Source: Flavipsychrobacter sp. (lineage in GTDB: Bacteria; Bacteroidota; Bacteroidia; Chitinophagales; Chitinophagaceae). From it: a DNA stretch of 64,000 bases. Both the position numbers and the translations under genes were made by a program. The stretch spans positions 1 to 64,000 of the forward strand of contig JAEUVF010000004.1 of assembly GCA_016787265.1 (NCBI GenBank), in the 5' to 3' direction. Below are positions 54,366-63,157 of this stretch, piece after piece (position 1 is the stretch's first letter; every line of letters begins with the position of its first letter). The notes under the pieces were generated by a model that did not search any database, had not been told where the DNA came from, and saw only the letters and a list, made by a program, of their open reading frames with translations.

Positions 54366-55615
54366 GAAAAAGTATTCAACTCCTGATTGGCCTGTTGCTT
54401 TTTTCCGGCTGGGTGCAGGCTCAATCCTATTCCATCGTAATTAAAGGTGGGAGGGTAATCGATCCCAAAAATGGCATTGATGCCATACTAGATGTAGGCA
54501 TCCGCGATGGTAAAATTGTGGCGGTTCAAAAACAGTTGGATACGACAGGCGCCAAACAGGTGGTGATGGCTGCGGGTATGCTGGTGGTACCCGGACTCAT
54601 AGACATTCATGGTCATTATTTCTTTGGAACGGAACCGGATCATTATTTGAGCAATGGCTTAACAGCAGTGGCTCCGGATGGCTTCACCCTGCGTAATGGA
54701 GTTACTACTTCCGTTGATTGTGGTGGTGCAGGATGGAAAAATTTTACTGTTTTCAAACGAAATATTATTGATAACAGCAAAACGCGGATTCTCTCTTTTC
54801 TGAACATCGTGGGAGAGGGTATGCGGGGTGGTGCCTGGGAACAGGATACTACGGATATGAATGCACGCATGGCGGCTGCAGTTGCCAAACAATTCCCGGA
54901 TCATATTGTAGGTTTCAAAGTAGCTCACTATGAGCGAAGAGAATGGATTCCGGTGGATCGGGCAGTTGAAGCAGGCAGACTGACCAACCTGCCGGTGATC
55001 ATTGACTTTGGTGGCAGTGATCCTCCACCCCTTTCCATTGAAGAATTGTTCTTTCAGCATTTGCGTCCGGGTGATATCTATACGCATGCCTTTACAGAAC
55101 TCAACCGGCGTGAACCCATCGTGGACCCAGCAACCCGGAAGCTCAAGCCCTTTGTAAAAAAAGCACAGGAACGCGGGATCATTTTCGATGTGGGTTATGG
55201 CGGTGCCAGTTTTGTGCTATCACAGGCGCAACCAGCCGCGGCAGCAGGGTTCTATCCCAATACCATCAGTACCGATTTGCATATCGGCAGTATGAATGCT
55301 TCCATGAAAGATATGCTCAATGTGATGAATACCTTTCTTGCCCTGAAGATGGATTTGAAAGAAGTAATTAAAGCCAGTACATGGTCGCCTGCATTAGCGA
55401 TTCAGCGCAAAGATCTGGGGCATCTCAGTGTTGGCGCAGAAGCGGATGTGGCAATATTGCAACAGATGCCCGGGAACTTTGGATTCTGGGATCGCAGCGG
55501 TGCAAAGATCACCTCCAACCAAAAACTGGTTTGCGAGATGACGATCCTTGGAGGAAAGATTGTGTACGACCTGAATGGTATTGCGCGACCTATTGTTTTA
55601 TCTTATTCGAAATAA
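54362..55615 (+). CDS. Secreted amidohydrolase/deacetylase-family metallohydrolase, copy 1
   Basis: 417 residues with a Sec signal (ending WVQAQ). Dihydroorotase-like binuclear site: His83/His85 in DIHGHYF, carbamylatable Lys186 in GFKVAHY, His242 in YTHAF, Asp305 and His307 in STDLHIGSMN. Relatives (EF_0837-type) sit beside SelA-like lyases and are thought to remove an N-acyl group or open a cyclic amide. Overlaps the upstream PLP gene by four bases. Paralogue at 59371 with the same motifs. Confidence 0.85.
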   Translation: MRKSIQLLIGLLLFSGWVQAQSYSIVIKGGRVIDPKNGIDAILDVGIRDGKIVAVQKQLDTTGAKQVVMAAGMLVVPGLIDIHGHYFFGTEPDHYLSNGLTAVAPDGFTLRNGVTTSVDCGGAGWKNFTVFKRNIIDNSKTRILSFLNIVGEGMRGGAWEQDTTDMNARMAAAVAKQFPDHIVGFKVAHYERREWIPVDRAVEAGRLTNLPVIIDFGGSDPPPLSIEELFFQHLRPGDIYTHAFTELNRREPIVDPATRKLKPFVKKAQERGIIFDVGYGGASFVLSQAQPAAAAGFYPNTISTDLHIGSMNASMKDMLNVMNTFLALKMDLKEVIKASTWSPALAIQRKDLGHLSVGAEADVAILQQMPGNFGFWDRSGAKITSNQKLVCEMTILGGKIVYDLNGIARPIVLSYSK

Positions 55616-55621
55616 AGCCAG

Positions 55622-56719
55622 TTGAAAAAAACAACCATAAACCGATTGCTGGCGGTATGCCTTTTCTTCGTTTGTACAGTACCGGTAGCTGCACAAAAAG
55701 CAGCCTATTTGCCGGATGGAGTAACTGAAGAAAAATTAAAGCCGCTGTTAACTACACCTCCGCAATACCGGGCTGTCAAAACAAACCAGGCGATTGAGGT
55801 AGATGGATTTGCCAATGAAGCGATTTGGCAAGAAATTCCGTTCACATCGAATTTCCGGGATATTGCAGGTGGTCCAACAGGGAACAAATCAGCGCTCAAG
55901 CTCTGTTGGGATGAACAGTATCTCTATGTGTTTGCACAATTGGAGCAGCCACAGTTATGGGCAAGTCTGACTAAAAAAGACACCGCCGTTTTTATGGATA
56001 ACGCACTGGAGTTTTTCATCGATATGGACGGGGATATGCAGCAGTATATTGAATTCCAGATTAATGCATTTGGTACCACCTGGGATTTAATGCTATCCAA
56101 AGCTTACCGCGATGGAGGAAAGGGGGATTCCGATTTTGAATTTCCCGGATTAAAAAAAGCAGTTCGCCTGCGCGGAACATTAAATCAGCCTGGTGATATT
56201 GATGAAGGATGGGATGTGGAATTGGCTATACCACTGGCACCGCGTAACGGACAAATCGCGCGAATGAATTTTTCTCATGTGAACTGGAAACTGGATGTGG
56301 TGAATGGAGTGTATCAGAAACAAAAAGATGCATCCGGTCGTATAGCGCAACCTCATTACATTGTTTGGTCACCACAGGGCAGAGTGGATCTGCATATGCC
56401 GGAACGCTGGGGATATGTTCTGTTTTCAGAAGAGGCTGGTCCCGCTGCCTTTATTTCTGCTGAAACACTTGAAATGCAGCAATCACTTTGGAAATATTAT
56501 TACCTTCAGAGAGATCACCGGGAACAACACAAACAATATGCATCTGGGATGGAAGAGCTTAGAAAAAAATATCCAGGCCTCAACTGGAAGGATGCAAAGC
56601 AGGTGCAACTATTGAAAGATCCTACCGGTTTTGTGTTGGTTGGTAAAGAAAGAAAATCCGGTAGGAAATGGCGACTGGATGCAGAAGGCCGATTGCAACA
56701 GATTAAAATCAGTAACTAA
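55622..56719 (+). CDS. Secreted CBM9-like carbohydrate-binding protein
   Basis: 365 residues from a TTG start that gives a good signal peptide (TINRLLAVCLFFVCTVPVAAQ). One CBM9-like beta-sandwich (about 50-270): IEVDGFANEAIWQEIPFTSNFRDI, LKLCWDEQYLYVFAQLEQPQLW, FMDNALEFFIDMDGDMQQYIEFQINAFGTTWD. The C-terminal 90 residues are charged and helical. These proteins bind saccharides non-catalytically. In this operon it hints that the substrate is sugar-like. Six bases after the amidohydrolase. Confidence 0.75.
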   Translation: MKKTTINRLLAVCLFFVCTVPVAAQKAAYLPDGVTEEKLKPLLTTPPQYRAVKTNQAIEVDGFANEAIWQEIPFTSNFRDIAGGPTGNKSALKLCWDEQYLYVFAQLEQPQLWASLTKKDTAVFMDNALEFFIDMDGDMQQYIEFQINAFGTTWDLMLSKAYRDGGKGDSDFEFPGLKKAVRLRGTLNQPGDIDEGWDVELAIPLAPRNGQIARMNFSHVNWKLDVVNGVYQKQKDASGRIAQPHYIVWSPQGRVDLHMPERWGYVLFSEEAGPAAFISAETLEMQQSLWKYYYLQRDHREQHKQYASGMEELRKKYPGLNWKDAKQVQLLKDPTGFVLVGKERKSGRKWRLDAEGRLQQIKISN

Positions 56720-56757
56720 CTAGGGGAAAATAGTTCCCCTGTACTCAGTAAGAAATA

Positions 56758-57669
56758 ATGAAAGGAAAAGCAAAGACAGGTTTATTGGTAGCAGCGGTGA
56801 TGTTGACGATTTCAGCAACAGCGCAGCCTGAGGTATTGCATAAATCAACCCTGCTTACGCCGGTGAATTCCTTTACCAGCGGCGTGGAAGGTCCTGCTGT
56901 AGATGGCAGAGGAAATCTCTATGCTGTGAATTACGAAAAACAGGGCACGATTGGTCAGGTGAAACCAGATGGTACAGCGGCTGTTTGGCTGGTGCTTCCG
57001 GAAGGCAGTATCGCCAATGGGATCCGGATTAACAGCAAGGGCCAATTATTACTGGCTGATTATACGAAACACAATGTGTGGAAAGTGGATCCGCGTACCA
57101 AAAAGATTAGTCTGCTGGCACATGAGCCACGGATGAACCAGCCCAACGATCTGGCTATTGATAATAAAGACCGCATATATGCCAGTGATCCAAACTGGAA
57201 AAATGGTACCGGGCAATTGTGGAGAATCGATCCCAATGGTACAACGCATTTGCTGGATACCATGGGTACGACCAATGGAGTGGAAGTGAGTCCGGATAAT
57301 AAAAAGCTCTACGTAGGTGAATCCGTACAGCGTAAAATCTGGGTCTATGATCTGGGTGCTGACGGCTCTGTTAAAAACAAACAATTGTTCTATGAGTTTA
57401 CCGATCATGGGCTGGATGGCATGCGTTGTGATCAAAAGGGAAATCTGTATGTGACAAGATTTGGGAAAGGTACGATCCTGATGCTGGCGCCGGATGGTAC
57501 CAAACTGGAGGAGATAACGCTGATGGGTAAACGCCCAACGAATATCGCATTTGGTGGTCCGGATGGCAGAACGGCATATGTTACCATGCAGGACCAGGGA
57601 AATGTAGAACAGTTTCGGGTGGAATTTCCAGGAAGGGAATTCAAGGCTGGTAAATCAACTTCTAAATAA
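56758..57669 (+). CDS. Secreted SMP-30/gluconolactonase-like protein
   Basis: 303 residues with a signal peptide (ending ATAQP). A six-bladed propeller of the SMP-30/LRE family: GVEGPAVDGRGNLYAVNYE, PNDLAIDNKDRIYASDPNW (with Asn and Asp metal ligands), TTNGVEVSPDNKKLYVGES, HGLDGMRCDQKGNLYVTRFG. It hydrolyses aldono- or uronolactones or similar esters with a divalent metal. Coupled with the sorbosone-dehydrogenase-like protein at 50089 it could open lactones formed by sugar oxidation. Confidence 0.8.
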   Translation: MKGKAKTGLLVAAVMLTISATAQPEVLHKSTLLTPVNSFTSGVEGPAVDGRGNLYAVNYEKQGTIGQVKPDGTAAVWLVLPEGSIANGIRINSKGQLLLADYTKHNVWKVDPRTKKISLLAHEPRMNQPNDLAIDNKDRIYASDPNWKNGTGQLWRIDPNGTTHLLDTMGTTNGVEVSPDNKKLYVGESVQRKIWVYDLGADGSVKNKQLFYEFTDHGLDGMRCDQKGNLYVTRFGKGTILMLAPDGTKLEEITLMGKRPTNIAFGGPDGRTAYVTMQDQGNVEQFRVEFPGREFKAGKSTSK

Positions 57670-57683
57670 TAAAACTGAATACC

Positions 57684-58145
57684 ATGGCTACACAAAGAAG
57701 ATCTGTATTGAAATCGCTGTTTGCATCCATTCTGGGTGTTACCGGTATATCTGCTGCAGCTAAAGCGGCAGGTAACAGTGCTCCGGAAAAGGAAGTGAAA
57801 AATGTAACGGATTTCCAGGGTGTACCCCTGTTTTCCGGATCGACTACCTATAACGGTTTGGTATTCATTGCCGGTAAAGGAGCCCATTTCGATGGTGATG
57901 TAAAAGCACATACAGACCATGTATTAAAAGAGCTGGAAAAAGAACTGATCAAAGCAGGATCATCCATGGAAAAAGTGCTGAAAGTGAATGTGTACCTGAA
58001 TGATATTGCTGATTACAAAGCGATGAATGAAGTGTACATGGGCCGATTTGGTAAAAATCCTCCGGTTCGTACAACCGTTGCCGTTGCAAAAGGTGGTGTA
58101 CCCGGAGATTCTCTGGTAGAAATCGATTGTATCGCATATAAATAA
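57684..58145 (+). CDS. Tat-exported RidA-family enamine/imine deaminase
   Basis: 153 residues. An N-terminal twin-arginine signal (QRRSVLKSLFAS, ending AKAAG) is followed by a complete RidA domain (about 40-153): GVPLFSGSTTYNGLVFIAGKG, the carboxylate-binding Arg129 in PPVRTTVAV and Glu146 in LVEIDCIA, both conserved in active RidA. RidA hydrolyses 2-aminoacrylate-type enamines/imines released by PLP lyases. Cytosolic in nearly all described cases. Here it is exported along with two SelA-like PLP enzymes, which strongly suggests they work together. Confidence 0.88.
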   Translation: MATQRRSVLKSLFASILGVTGISAAAKAAGNSAPEKEVKNVTDFQGVPLFSGSTTYNGLVFIAGKGAHFDGDVKAHTDHVLKELEKELIKAGSSMEKVLKVNVYLNDIADYKAMNEVYMGRFGKNPPVRTTVAVAKGGVPGDSLVEIDCIAYK

Positions 58146-58162
58146 CCCCACAATAACAACCC

Positions 58163-59374
58163 ATGAAAAGAAGGGATGTAATTAAAGGCCTTGGCCTGCT
58201 GCCGGTTGGCGGATTAGCGGGTGGCCTGGACGCTTTTGCAGGTACAGGTTCACCTATGGCAGCACCCAAGCGGGATCTGTTCAAGGAACTGGGCGTACGT
58301 ACGTTTATCAACGCAACCGGTACCCTGACCTATATGACAGGTTCTCTCATGCACGATTATGTGCTGGATGCCATCAATTATGGAGCTGACCAGTTCTGCA
58401 TGCTGGATGAATTGCAGGATAAAGTGGGCGAACGTATCGCGAAGATGGTACACTCCGAATCAGCTGTTGTAACCTCCGGGGCTTTCTCGGCTATGACACT
58501 CGGTTTGGCCGGTATCCTTACCGGAATGGATCAGAAAAAAGTGGAAGCGCTTCCTCATATTGCAGGTACTGGCATGAAATCAGAAGTGATCTGTCAGAAA
58601 GCACATGACATTGTCTACAATCATGCTTTTATCAATACCGGTTGTAAGATTGTGGCCATTGAAACGGTAGAAGAACTGGAGCGGGCCATCAATGAAAAAA
58701 CAGCCCTGATGCATTTTCTGAACATCTCACAGGGAGGAAAAATTTCACAGGAAGAATGGGTGGCCCTGGGTAAAAAACATGGTATCCCCACCAGTATTGA
58801 TATCGCTGCAGATGTGCCTCCGGTTTCGAATCTCTGGAAGTTCAATGATATGGGTTTTGATATGGTGCAGATTTCTGGTGGTAAAGCAATTCGCGGTCCG
58901 CAAAGCGCGGGTTTATTAATGGGACGTAAGTCCATCATACAGGCTGCCCGCCTGCACATGCCACCACGTGGTTTCAACATCGGCCGGGGTATGAAAGTGA
59001 ACAAGGAAGAAATCCTGGGCATGTATGTAGCACTGGAACAATACATTGCCAGAGACCACGATAAGGAATGGAAGCAGTGGGAAAAAAGCATTGCGCTGAT
59101 TGAAGCTGCTGCGAAATCTGTGAAGGATGTGGAAACAAAAATCTGGGTTCCTCAGGGTGGTAATATCACACCGAATCTTTCCATTAGCTGGGAGAAATCC
59201 GGCAAAACACCGGAAGGAAAAGATTTGCAGGAACGTCTCAGAAATGGAAGTCCCTCTATTGAAGTAGGTGGTGGTAAAAAAGGTATCAATGTTACGGCCT
59301 GGATGCTCAAGCCAGGAGAAGACAAGATCGTTGCCCGTAGAATCAAAGAAGAATTACAAAGCCTCTTAGCATGA
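58163..59374 (+). CDS. Tat-exported SelA-like PLP enzyme (ammonia-lyase type), copy 2
   Basis: 403 residues. Twin-arginine signal (KRRDVIKGLGLLPVGG). Closely related to the protein at 53178 along its whole length, with shared blocks DKVGERIAK, GKKHGIPT, IDIAADVPP, GRGMKVNKEEI and DHDKEWK. Schiff-base Lys241 in SGGKAIRGPQ. It differs in the 140-190 region, where substrate contacts are likely. Overlaps the second amidohydrolase by four bases, reproducing the arrangement of the first pair. Confidence 0.85.
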   Translation: MKRRDVIKGLGLLPVGGLAGGLDAFAGTGSPMAAPKRDLFKELGVRTFINATGTLTYMTGSLMHDYVLDAINYGADQFCMLDELQDKVGERIAKMVHSESAVVTSGAFSAMTLGLAGILTGMDQKKVEALPHIAGTGMKSEVICQKAHDIVYNHAFINTGCKIVAIETVEELERAINEKTALMHFLNISQGGKISQEEWVALGKKHGIPTSIDIAADVPPVSNLWKFNDMGFDMVQISGGKAIRGPQSAGLLMGRKSIIQAARLHMPPRGFNIGRGMKVNKEEILGMYVALEQYIARDHDKEWKQWEKSIALIEAAAKSVKDVETKIWVPQGGNITPNLSISWEKSGKTPEGKDLQERLRNGSPSIEVGGGKKGINVTAWMLKPGEDKIVARRIKEELQSLLA

Positions 59375-60633
59375 TGAAAAAATTGCTTGCCCTTTGCCTG
59401 TCCGGACTGATTATCGGTTCCGCGATTCAGGCGCAGACTTATGCCATTGTTATCAAAGGCGGACATGTAATTGATCCGAAAAATGGTATCAATGGAATCA
59501 TGGATATCGCTATTGATAAAGGAAAGATTGTAAAAATTGCCAAATCGATTCCTGGGGATGCGGTGCAGGTGGTGGATGCCAAAGGACTGTATGTAACACC
59601 CGGACTTATCGACATGCATACGCATAATTTCTGGGGGAATCATGCGGATCAGGCCTATATGGATGCTCCGAGTGCACTACCTCCGGATGGATTCACCTTT
59701 CGGGTAGGCGTTACTACCGTGGTGGATGCAGGTTCTCCTGGCTGGCGGAACTTTGATCTGTATAAAAAACAGACCATTCAGCAATCGCAAACCAGGGTGC
59801 TGGCTTTTCTGAATATAGTTGGACATGGCATGCGCGGCGGCAAATACGAGTCCGATACTACGGATATGATCCCGGAAGAAGCAGCCCGCGTAGCACTTGC
59901 CAATAAAGAACATATCGTCGGATTTAAAGTGGCGCATTACAGTCGCCCTGACTGGACACCGGTGGACAACGCGGTGAAAGCAGGTAATCTCGCAGGTGGT
60001 ATACCTGTGATGATCGACTTTGGTGGTTCACAACCGCCTCTCTCTCTCAAGTCGCTCTTCCTTGAACATTTGCGTCCGGGTGATATTTTTACGCACTGTT
60101 ATGCACAAGTGAACGGACGTGAATTCATTGCAGATACCACTACAAAAAAAATCAAACCCTTTGTGTATGAAGCACGAAAAAGGGGGATTGTATTTGATGT
60201 AGGTTATGGTGGTATCAGTTTCTCTTACTCACAGGCACTGATAGCCGCAAAAGAAAAATTTTTCCCAACCACTATTTCAACGGACCTGCATGTGGGCAGT
60301 ATGAATGCCGCGATGAAGGATCAGCTTACCTGCATGTCGAAGTTTTTGCAAATGGGTATGCCACTGCAGGAGGTAATCAAAGCCAGTACCTGGACACCCG
60401 CACAGGTAATCAAACGCGAGGAACTGGGGCATCTGTCAGAAGGTGCTGTAGCAGATATTGCGATCCTGGGTGTTCGCAAAGGAAATTTCGGGCTCTTTGA
60501 TTATACCGGTTATAAAGTAAAGGCAACTGATAAACTCGAATGTGAACTTACGATTCGCGCCGGAAGAATTGTATACGACCTGAATGCCCGGGCAACCCCG
60601 GTAACCCTGCATGGATTACCGCCCCGGAAATAA
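59371..60633 (+). CDS. Secreted amidohydrolase/deacetylase-family metallohydrolase, copy 2
   Basis: 420 residues with a Sec signal (ending SAIQAQ). Same metal-site motifs as copy 1: His83/His85 in DMHTHNF, Lys in GFKVAHY, His in FTHCY, Asp/His in STDLHVGSMN. Blocks shared with copy 1 include YGG-SF-SQA, MNA-MKD and KASTW-PA. It probably releases the amine substrate for the adjacent PLP enzyme. Spaced 18 bases from the RraA-like gene. Confidence 0.85.
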   Translation: MMKKLLALCLSGLIIGSAIQAQTYAIVIKGGHVIDPKNGINGIMDIAIDKGKIVKIAKSIPGDAVQVVDAKGLYVTPGLIDMHTHNFWGNHADQAYMDAPSALPPDGFTFRVGVTTVVDAGSPGWRNFDLYKKQTIQQSQTRVLAFLNIVGHGMRGGKYESDTTDMIPEEAARVALANKEHIVGFKVAHYSRPDWTPVDNAVKAGNLAGGIPVMIDFGGSQPPLSLKSLFLEHLRPGDIFTHCYAQVNGREFIADTTTKKIKPFVYEARKRGIVFDVGYGGISFSYSQALIAAKEKFFPTTISTDLHVGSMNAAMKDQLTCMSKFLQMGMPLQEVIKASTWTPAQVIKREELGHLSEGAVADIAILGVRKGNFGLFDYTGYKVKATDKLECELTIRAGRIVYDLNARATPVTLHGLPPRK

Positions 60634-60651
60634 GAACTCTAAATTTTTAGC

Positions 60652-61584
60652 ATGCTCCTGAACAAGTTTAATAAAATCCTTGCTTTCGGTTGTGTTTTAC
60701 TGTTAGCACAACAAACGCAGGGACAAACTATCCCGAAAGAAGAACTGATTTACCTGACATCCGAATGGAAAGGAGAACGGTTTGCGGATGGTCGCCCCAA
60801 GGTAAGTGATGACCTGGTGGAACGCGCCAAAAAGATCGGTATTGAAGAAGCCTGGCAGGTACTCATGAATGAGGGTTATGTGAATCAGTTTGAACGCAAC
60901 TGGAAAATGATTCATGATGATGTGCCGGTGGTAGGCAGGGCGGTAACAGCCATGTATATGCCATCGCGGCCGGATATTGAAAAAAAGATCAAAGAAAGGG
61001 GTGCTAAACAGGGGCGGGTAGGTAATACCAATGCCTGGCCAATTGAAACCCTTGTGAAAGGCGATGTGTATGTAGCAGATGGATTTGGCAAGATAGAGGG
61101 AGGCACCCTGATTGGCGATAACCTGGGAACTGCCATCTTTAATAAAACCGGAACCGGTGTCATTTTCGATGGCAGTGCGCGCGATTTAAGCGGACTTGCA
61201 AAGATCAGAGGATTCAATGCCTTTGTACGTGATTTTGATCCTTCCTTCCTGAAAGAAATGGTATTGATGGGATTGAATACACCGATCCGGATAGGTAAAG
61301 CCATTGTATTGCCTGGCGACCTGGTGATTTCAGAAAGAGAAGGGGTGCTCTTTATACCGGCTCATATGGCGGAGCAGGTAATATTGACCGCCGAGTTTAT
61401 TGGTCGCAAAGACAAGTTTGGCAAAGAGATGCTGAAAACGGGTCGCTATAATACCGGACAAATCGATAGCCAGTGGACCGAGGACATCAAACTCGCCTTC
61501 CTGAAATGGCTGGAACAACACCCGGAAGAAGGTAAGATGACCAAACAGGAATTGGATGAAGTCATGAAAAAAAGAACCTGGTGA
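60652..61584 (+). CDS. Secreted RraA-like protein (HMG/CHA aldolase fold)
   Basis: 310 residues with a signal peptide (ILAFGCVLLLAQQTQGQ). The central domain (about 90-260) is the RraA/4-hydroxy-4-methyl-2-oxoglutarate aldolase fold. The key GDNLG loop with Asp156 and the Arg177-Asp178 pair of DGSARD, which bind metal-pyruvate enolate in the aldolase, are intact. This argues for aldolase or decarboxylase activity rather than the RNase E-inhibitor role of RraA. N- and C-terminal helical extensions are unusual. Overlaps the next gene by four bases (GTGA). Confidence 0.8.
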   Translation: MLLNKFNKILAFGCVLLLAQQTQGQTIPKEELIYLTSEWKGERFADGRPKVSDDLVERAKKIGIEEAWQVLMNEGYVNQFERNWKMIHDDVPVVGRAVTAMYMPSRPDIEKKIKERGAKQGRVGNTNAWPIETLVKGDVYVADGFGKIEGGTLIGDNLGTAIFNKTGTGVIFDGSARDLSGLAKIRGFNAFVRDFDPSFLKEMVLMGLNTPIRIGKAIVLPGDLVISEREGVLFIPAHMAEQVILTAEFIGRKDKFGKEMLKTGRYNTGQIDSQWTEDIKLAFLKWLEQHPEEGKMTKQELDEVMKKRTW

Positions 61585-62714
61585 AACAACTAAGCTTATC
61601 AAAAACACTGATTGGACTTGCCCTGGTATTGCTTGTGTTAACGCTGCTTTTTGCCATCCAGGGTAACTGGACGGTTGCAGGTCCGGCTGCCATTGCCTTT
61701 TTTGTTTTATTGGCCATTGGGTTCAGAGGATATGAAACATTGAAGCGCTATACTTATACGCTGATGATCTTCGCGGCTGTAACCACTTCGCTTTGTTATC
61801 CGCAATATTTTATTTCCTGGGGCGATTTCAAATACACCAATCTGATCACGCCGCTGATTCAATTGATCATGTTTGGAATGGGAACTTCCATGAGTTTGAA
61901 AGATTTTGTGAGTGTGGTGAAAACACCGAAGGGTGTGGTAGTTGGCGTAGTCAGTCAGTTCATGATTATGCCCTTGCTGGGTTTCACACTGGCCAGTGTA
62001 AGTGGCTTTAGTGCAGAGATTGCAGCAGGTATTATTCTGATTGGGTGTTCACCCAGTGGTCTCGCCTCCAACGTGATGTCTTATCTCGCAAAAGCCAACC
62101 TGGCTTTATCGATTACCATCACTTCCATTACTACCCTGATGGCGCCATTTGTGACGCCATTACTTATGAAGATGCTGGCAGGTGCCTTCATTGAGATCAA
62201 CGTGCTAAACATGATGTGGGATATCTCCAAAATGATCATCCTGCCTATTGGTTTGGGCCTTATTGTAAATAAATTATTACGTGGTAAGTCCAAATGGCTG
62301 GAGGATACAATGCCGGTCTTGTCCATGCTCGGGATTGCACTGATCATTGTAGTGATCACTGCTGCCGGCCGGGATAGTTTGCTGAATATCGGTCCCTTGT
62401 TGATCTTGCTGGTATTGATTCATAATCTCTTTGGGTATTTCCTGGGTTATTGGTTCGCGCGCCTGTTTAAAATGAATGAGCGTGATTCCCGGACGGTGGC
62501 TATTGAAGTGGGTATGCAGAATGGTGGATTGGCATCCGGCATCGCCAAAGAGATGGGTAAGATTGCAACAGTGGGACTGGCGGCTGCAGTATTTGGTCCG
62601 TTGATGAATATAACCGGATCTATACTAGCCTCTTACTGGCACAAAAAAGTGCCGGAGGGATATGATCCCATTGAGGCCCTGGAAACCGCCGAATTAAATC
62701 ATTCCATAAAATAA
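61581..62714 (+). CDS. Bile acid:sodium symporter (BASS)-family transporter
   Basis: 377 residues from a GTG start, with about ten hydrophobic segments. Family motifs: FGMGTSMSLKDF, GIILIGCSPSGLASNVMSYLAKANLALSI (the cross-over helix with the CSPSG sodium-site motif), and EVGMQNGGLASGIA. BASS proteins import organic anions such as bile acids, pyruvate or pantoate with sodium. In this operon it most likely takes up the keto acid made outside the cytoplasm. Confidence 0.85.
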   Translation: MKQLSLSKTLIGLALVLLVLTLLFAIQGNWTVAGPAAIAFFVLLAIGFRGYETLKRYTYTLMIFAAVTTSLCYPQYFISWGDFKYTNLITPLIQLIMFGMGTSMSLKDFVSVVKTPKGVVVGVVSQFMIMPLLGFTLASVSGFSAEIAAGIILIGCSPSGLASNVMSYLAKANLALSITITSITTLMAPFVTPLLMKMLAGAFIEINVLNMMWDISKMIILPIGLGLIVNKLLRGKSKWLEDTMPVLSMLGIALIIVVITAAGRDSLLNIGPLLILLVLIHNLFGYFLGYWFARLFKMNERDSRTVAIEVGMQNGGLASGIAKEMGKIATVGLAAAVFGPLMNITGSILASYWHKKVPEGYDPIEALETAELNHSIK

Positions 62715-62719
62715 CGGTT

Positions 62720-63145
62720 ATGGTTAAGGTATTTCTGTTATACGTTTCTCTTTTCCTGGCTACTACCGGCCATGCACAATCGAAGGAGGAAGCGGCTGTG
62801 TCTGCTCAGCTGGACAAATTGAACAAAGCCATGGTGGATAAAAACCAGGCAGCACTGGAAGATATTTATCATACCAGCATGTGGTATGGCCATTCCAATG
62901 GCCGGCTGGATGATAAACAGGCCGCTATCAAAGATGTGATAGAAGGGCAGGTGGACTTCATTACGCTGGACGCAATGGACAGAAAGATACAGGTGGTGGA
63001 GAAAAACGCAACGATTCGCTTTATATTTGAAGCAAAGGCCACCAATAATGGGCAGGAGCAAACGATCCGGATTGGCGTACTAACAGTTTGGAAAAAAGAA
63101 AAATCCGGTTGGAAATTGTTTGCCCGGCAGGCTTATAAACTATAA
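62720..63145 (+). CDS. Secreted NTF2-like (DUF4440-type) protein
   Basis: 141 residues with a signal peptide (ending TTGHAQ). NTF2-like cone fold: EAAVSAQLDKLNKAMVDKNQAALEDIYH, MWYGHSNGRLDDKQAAIKDVIEG, IRFIFEAKATNNGQEQTIRIGVLTVWKKEKSGWKLFARQAYKL. The family includes both enzymes and binding proteins; the pocket residues give no clear catalytic pattern. Five bases after the transporter gene. Confidence 0.75.
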   Translation: MVKVFLLYVSLFLATTGHAQSKEEAAVSAQLDKLNKAMVDKNQAALEDIYHTSMWYGHSNGRLDDKQAAIKDVIEGQVDFITLDAMDRKIQVVEKNATIRFIFEAKATNNGQEQTIRIGVLTVWKKEKSGWKLFARQAYKL

Positions 63146-63157
63146 GCAACTAACTGC

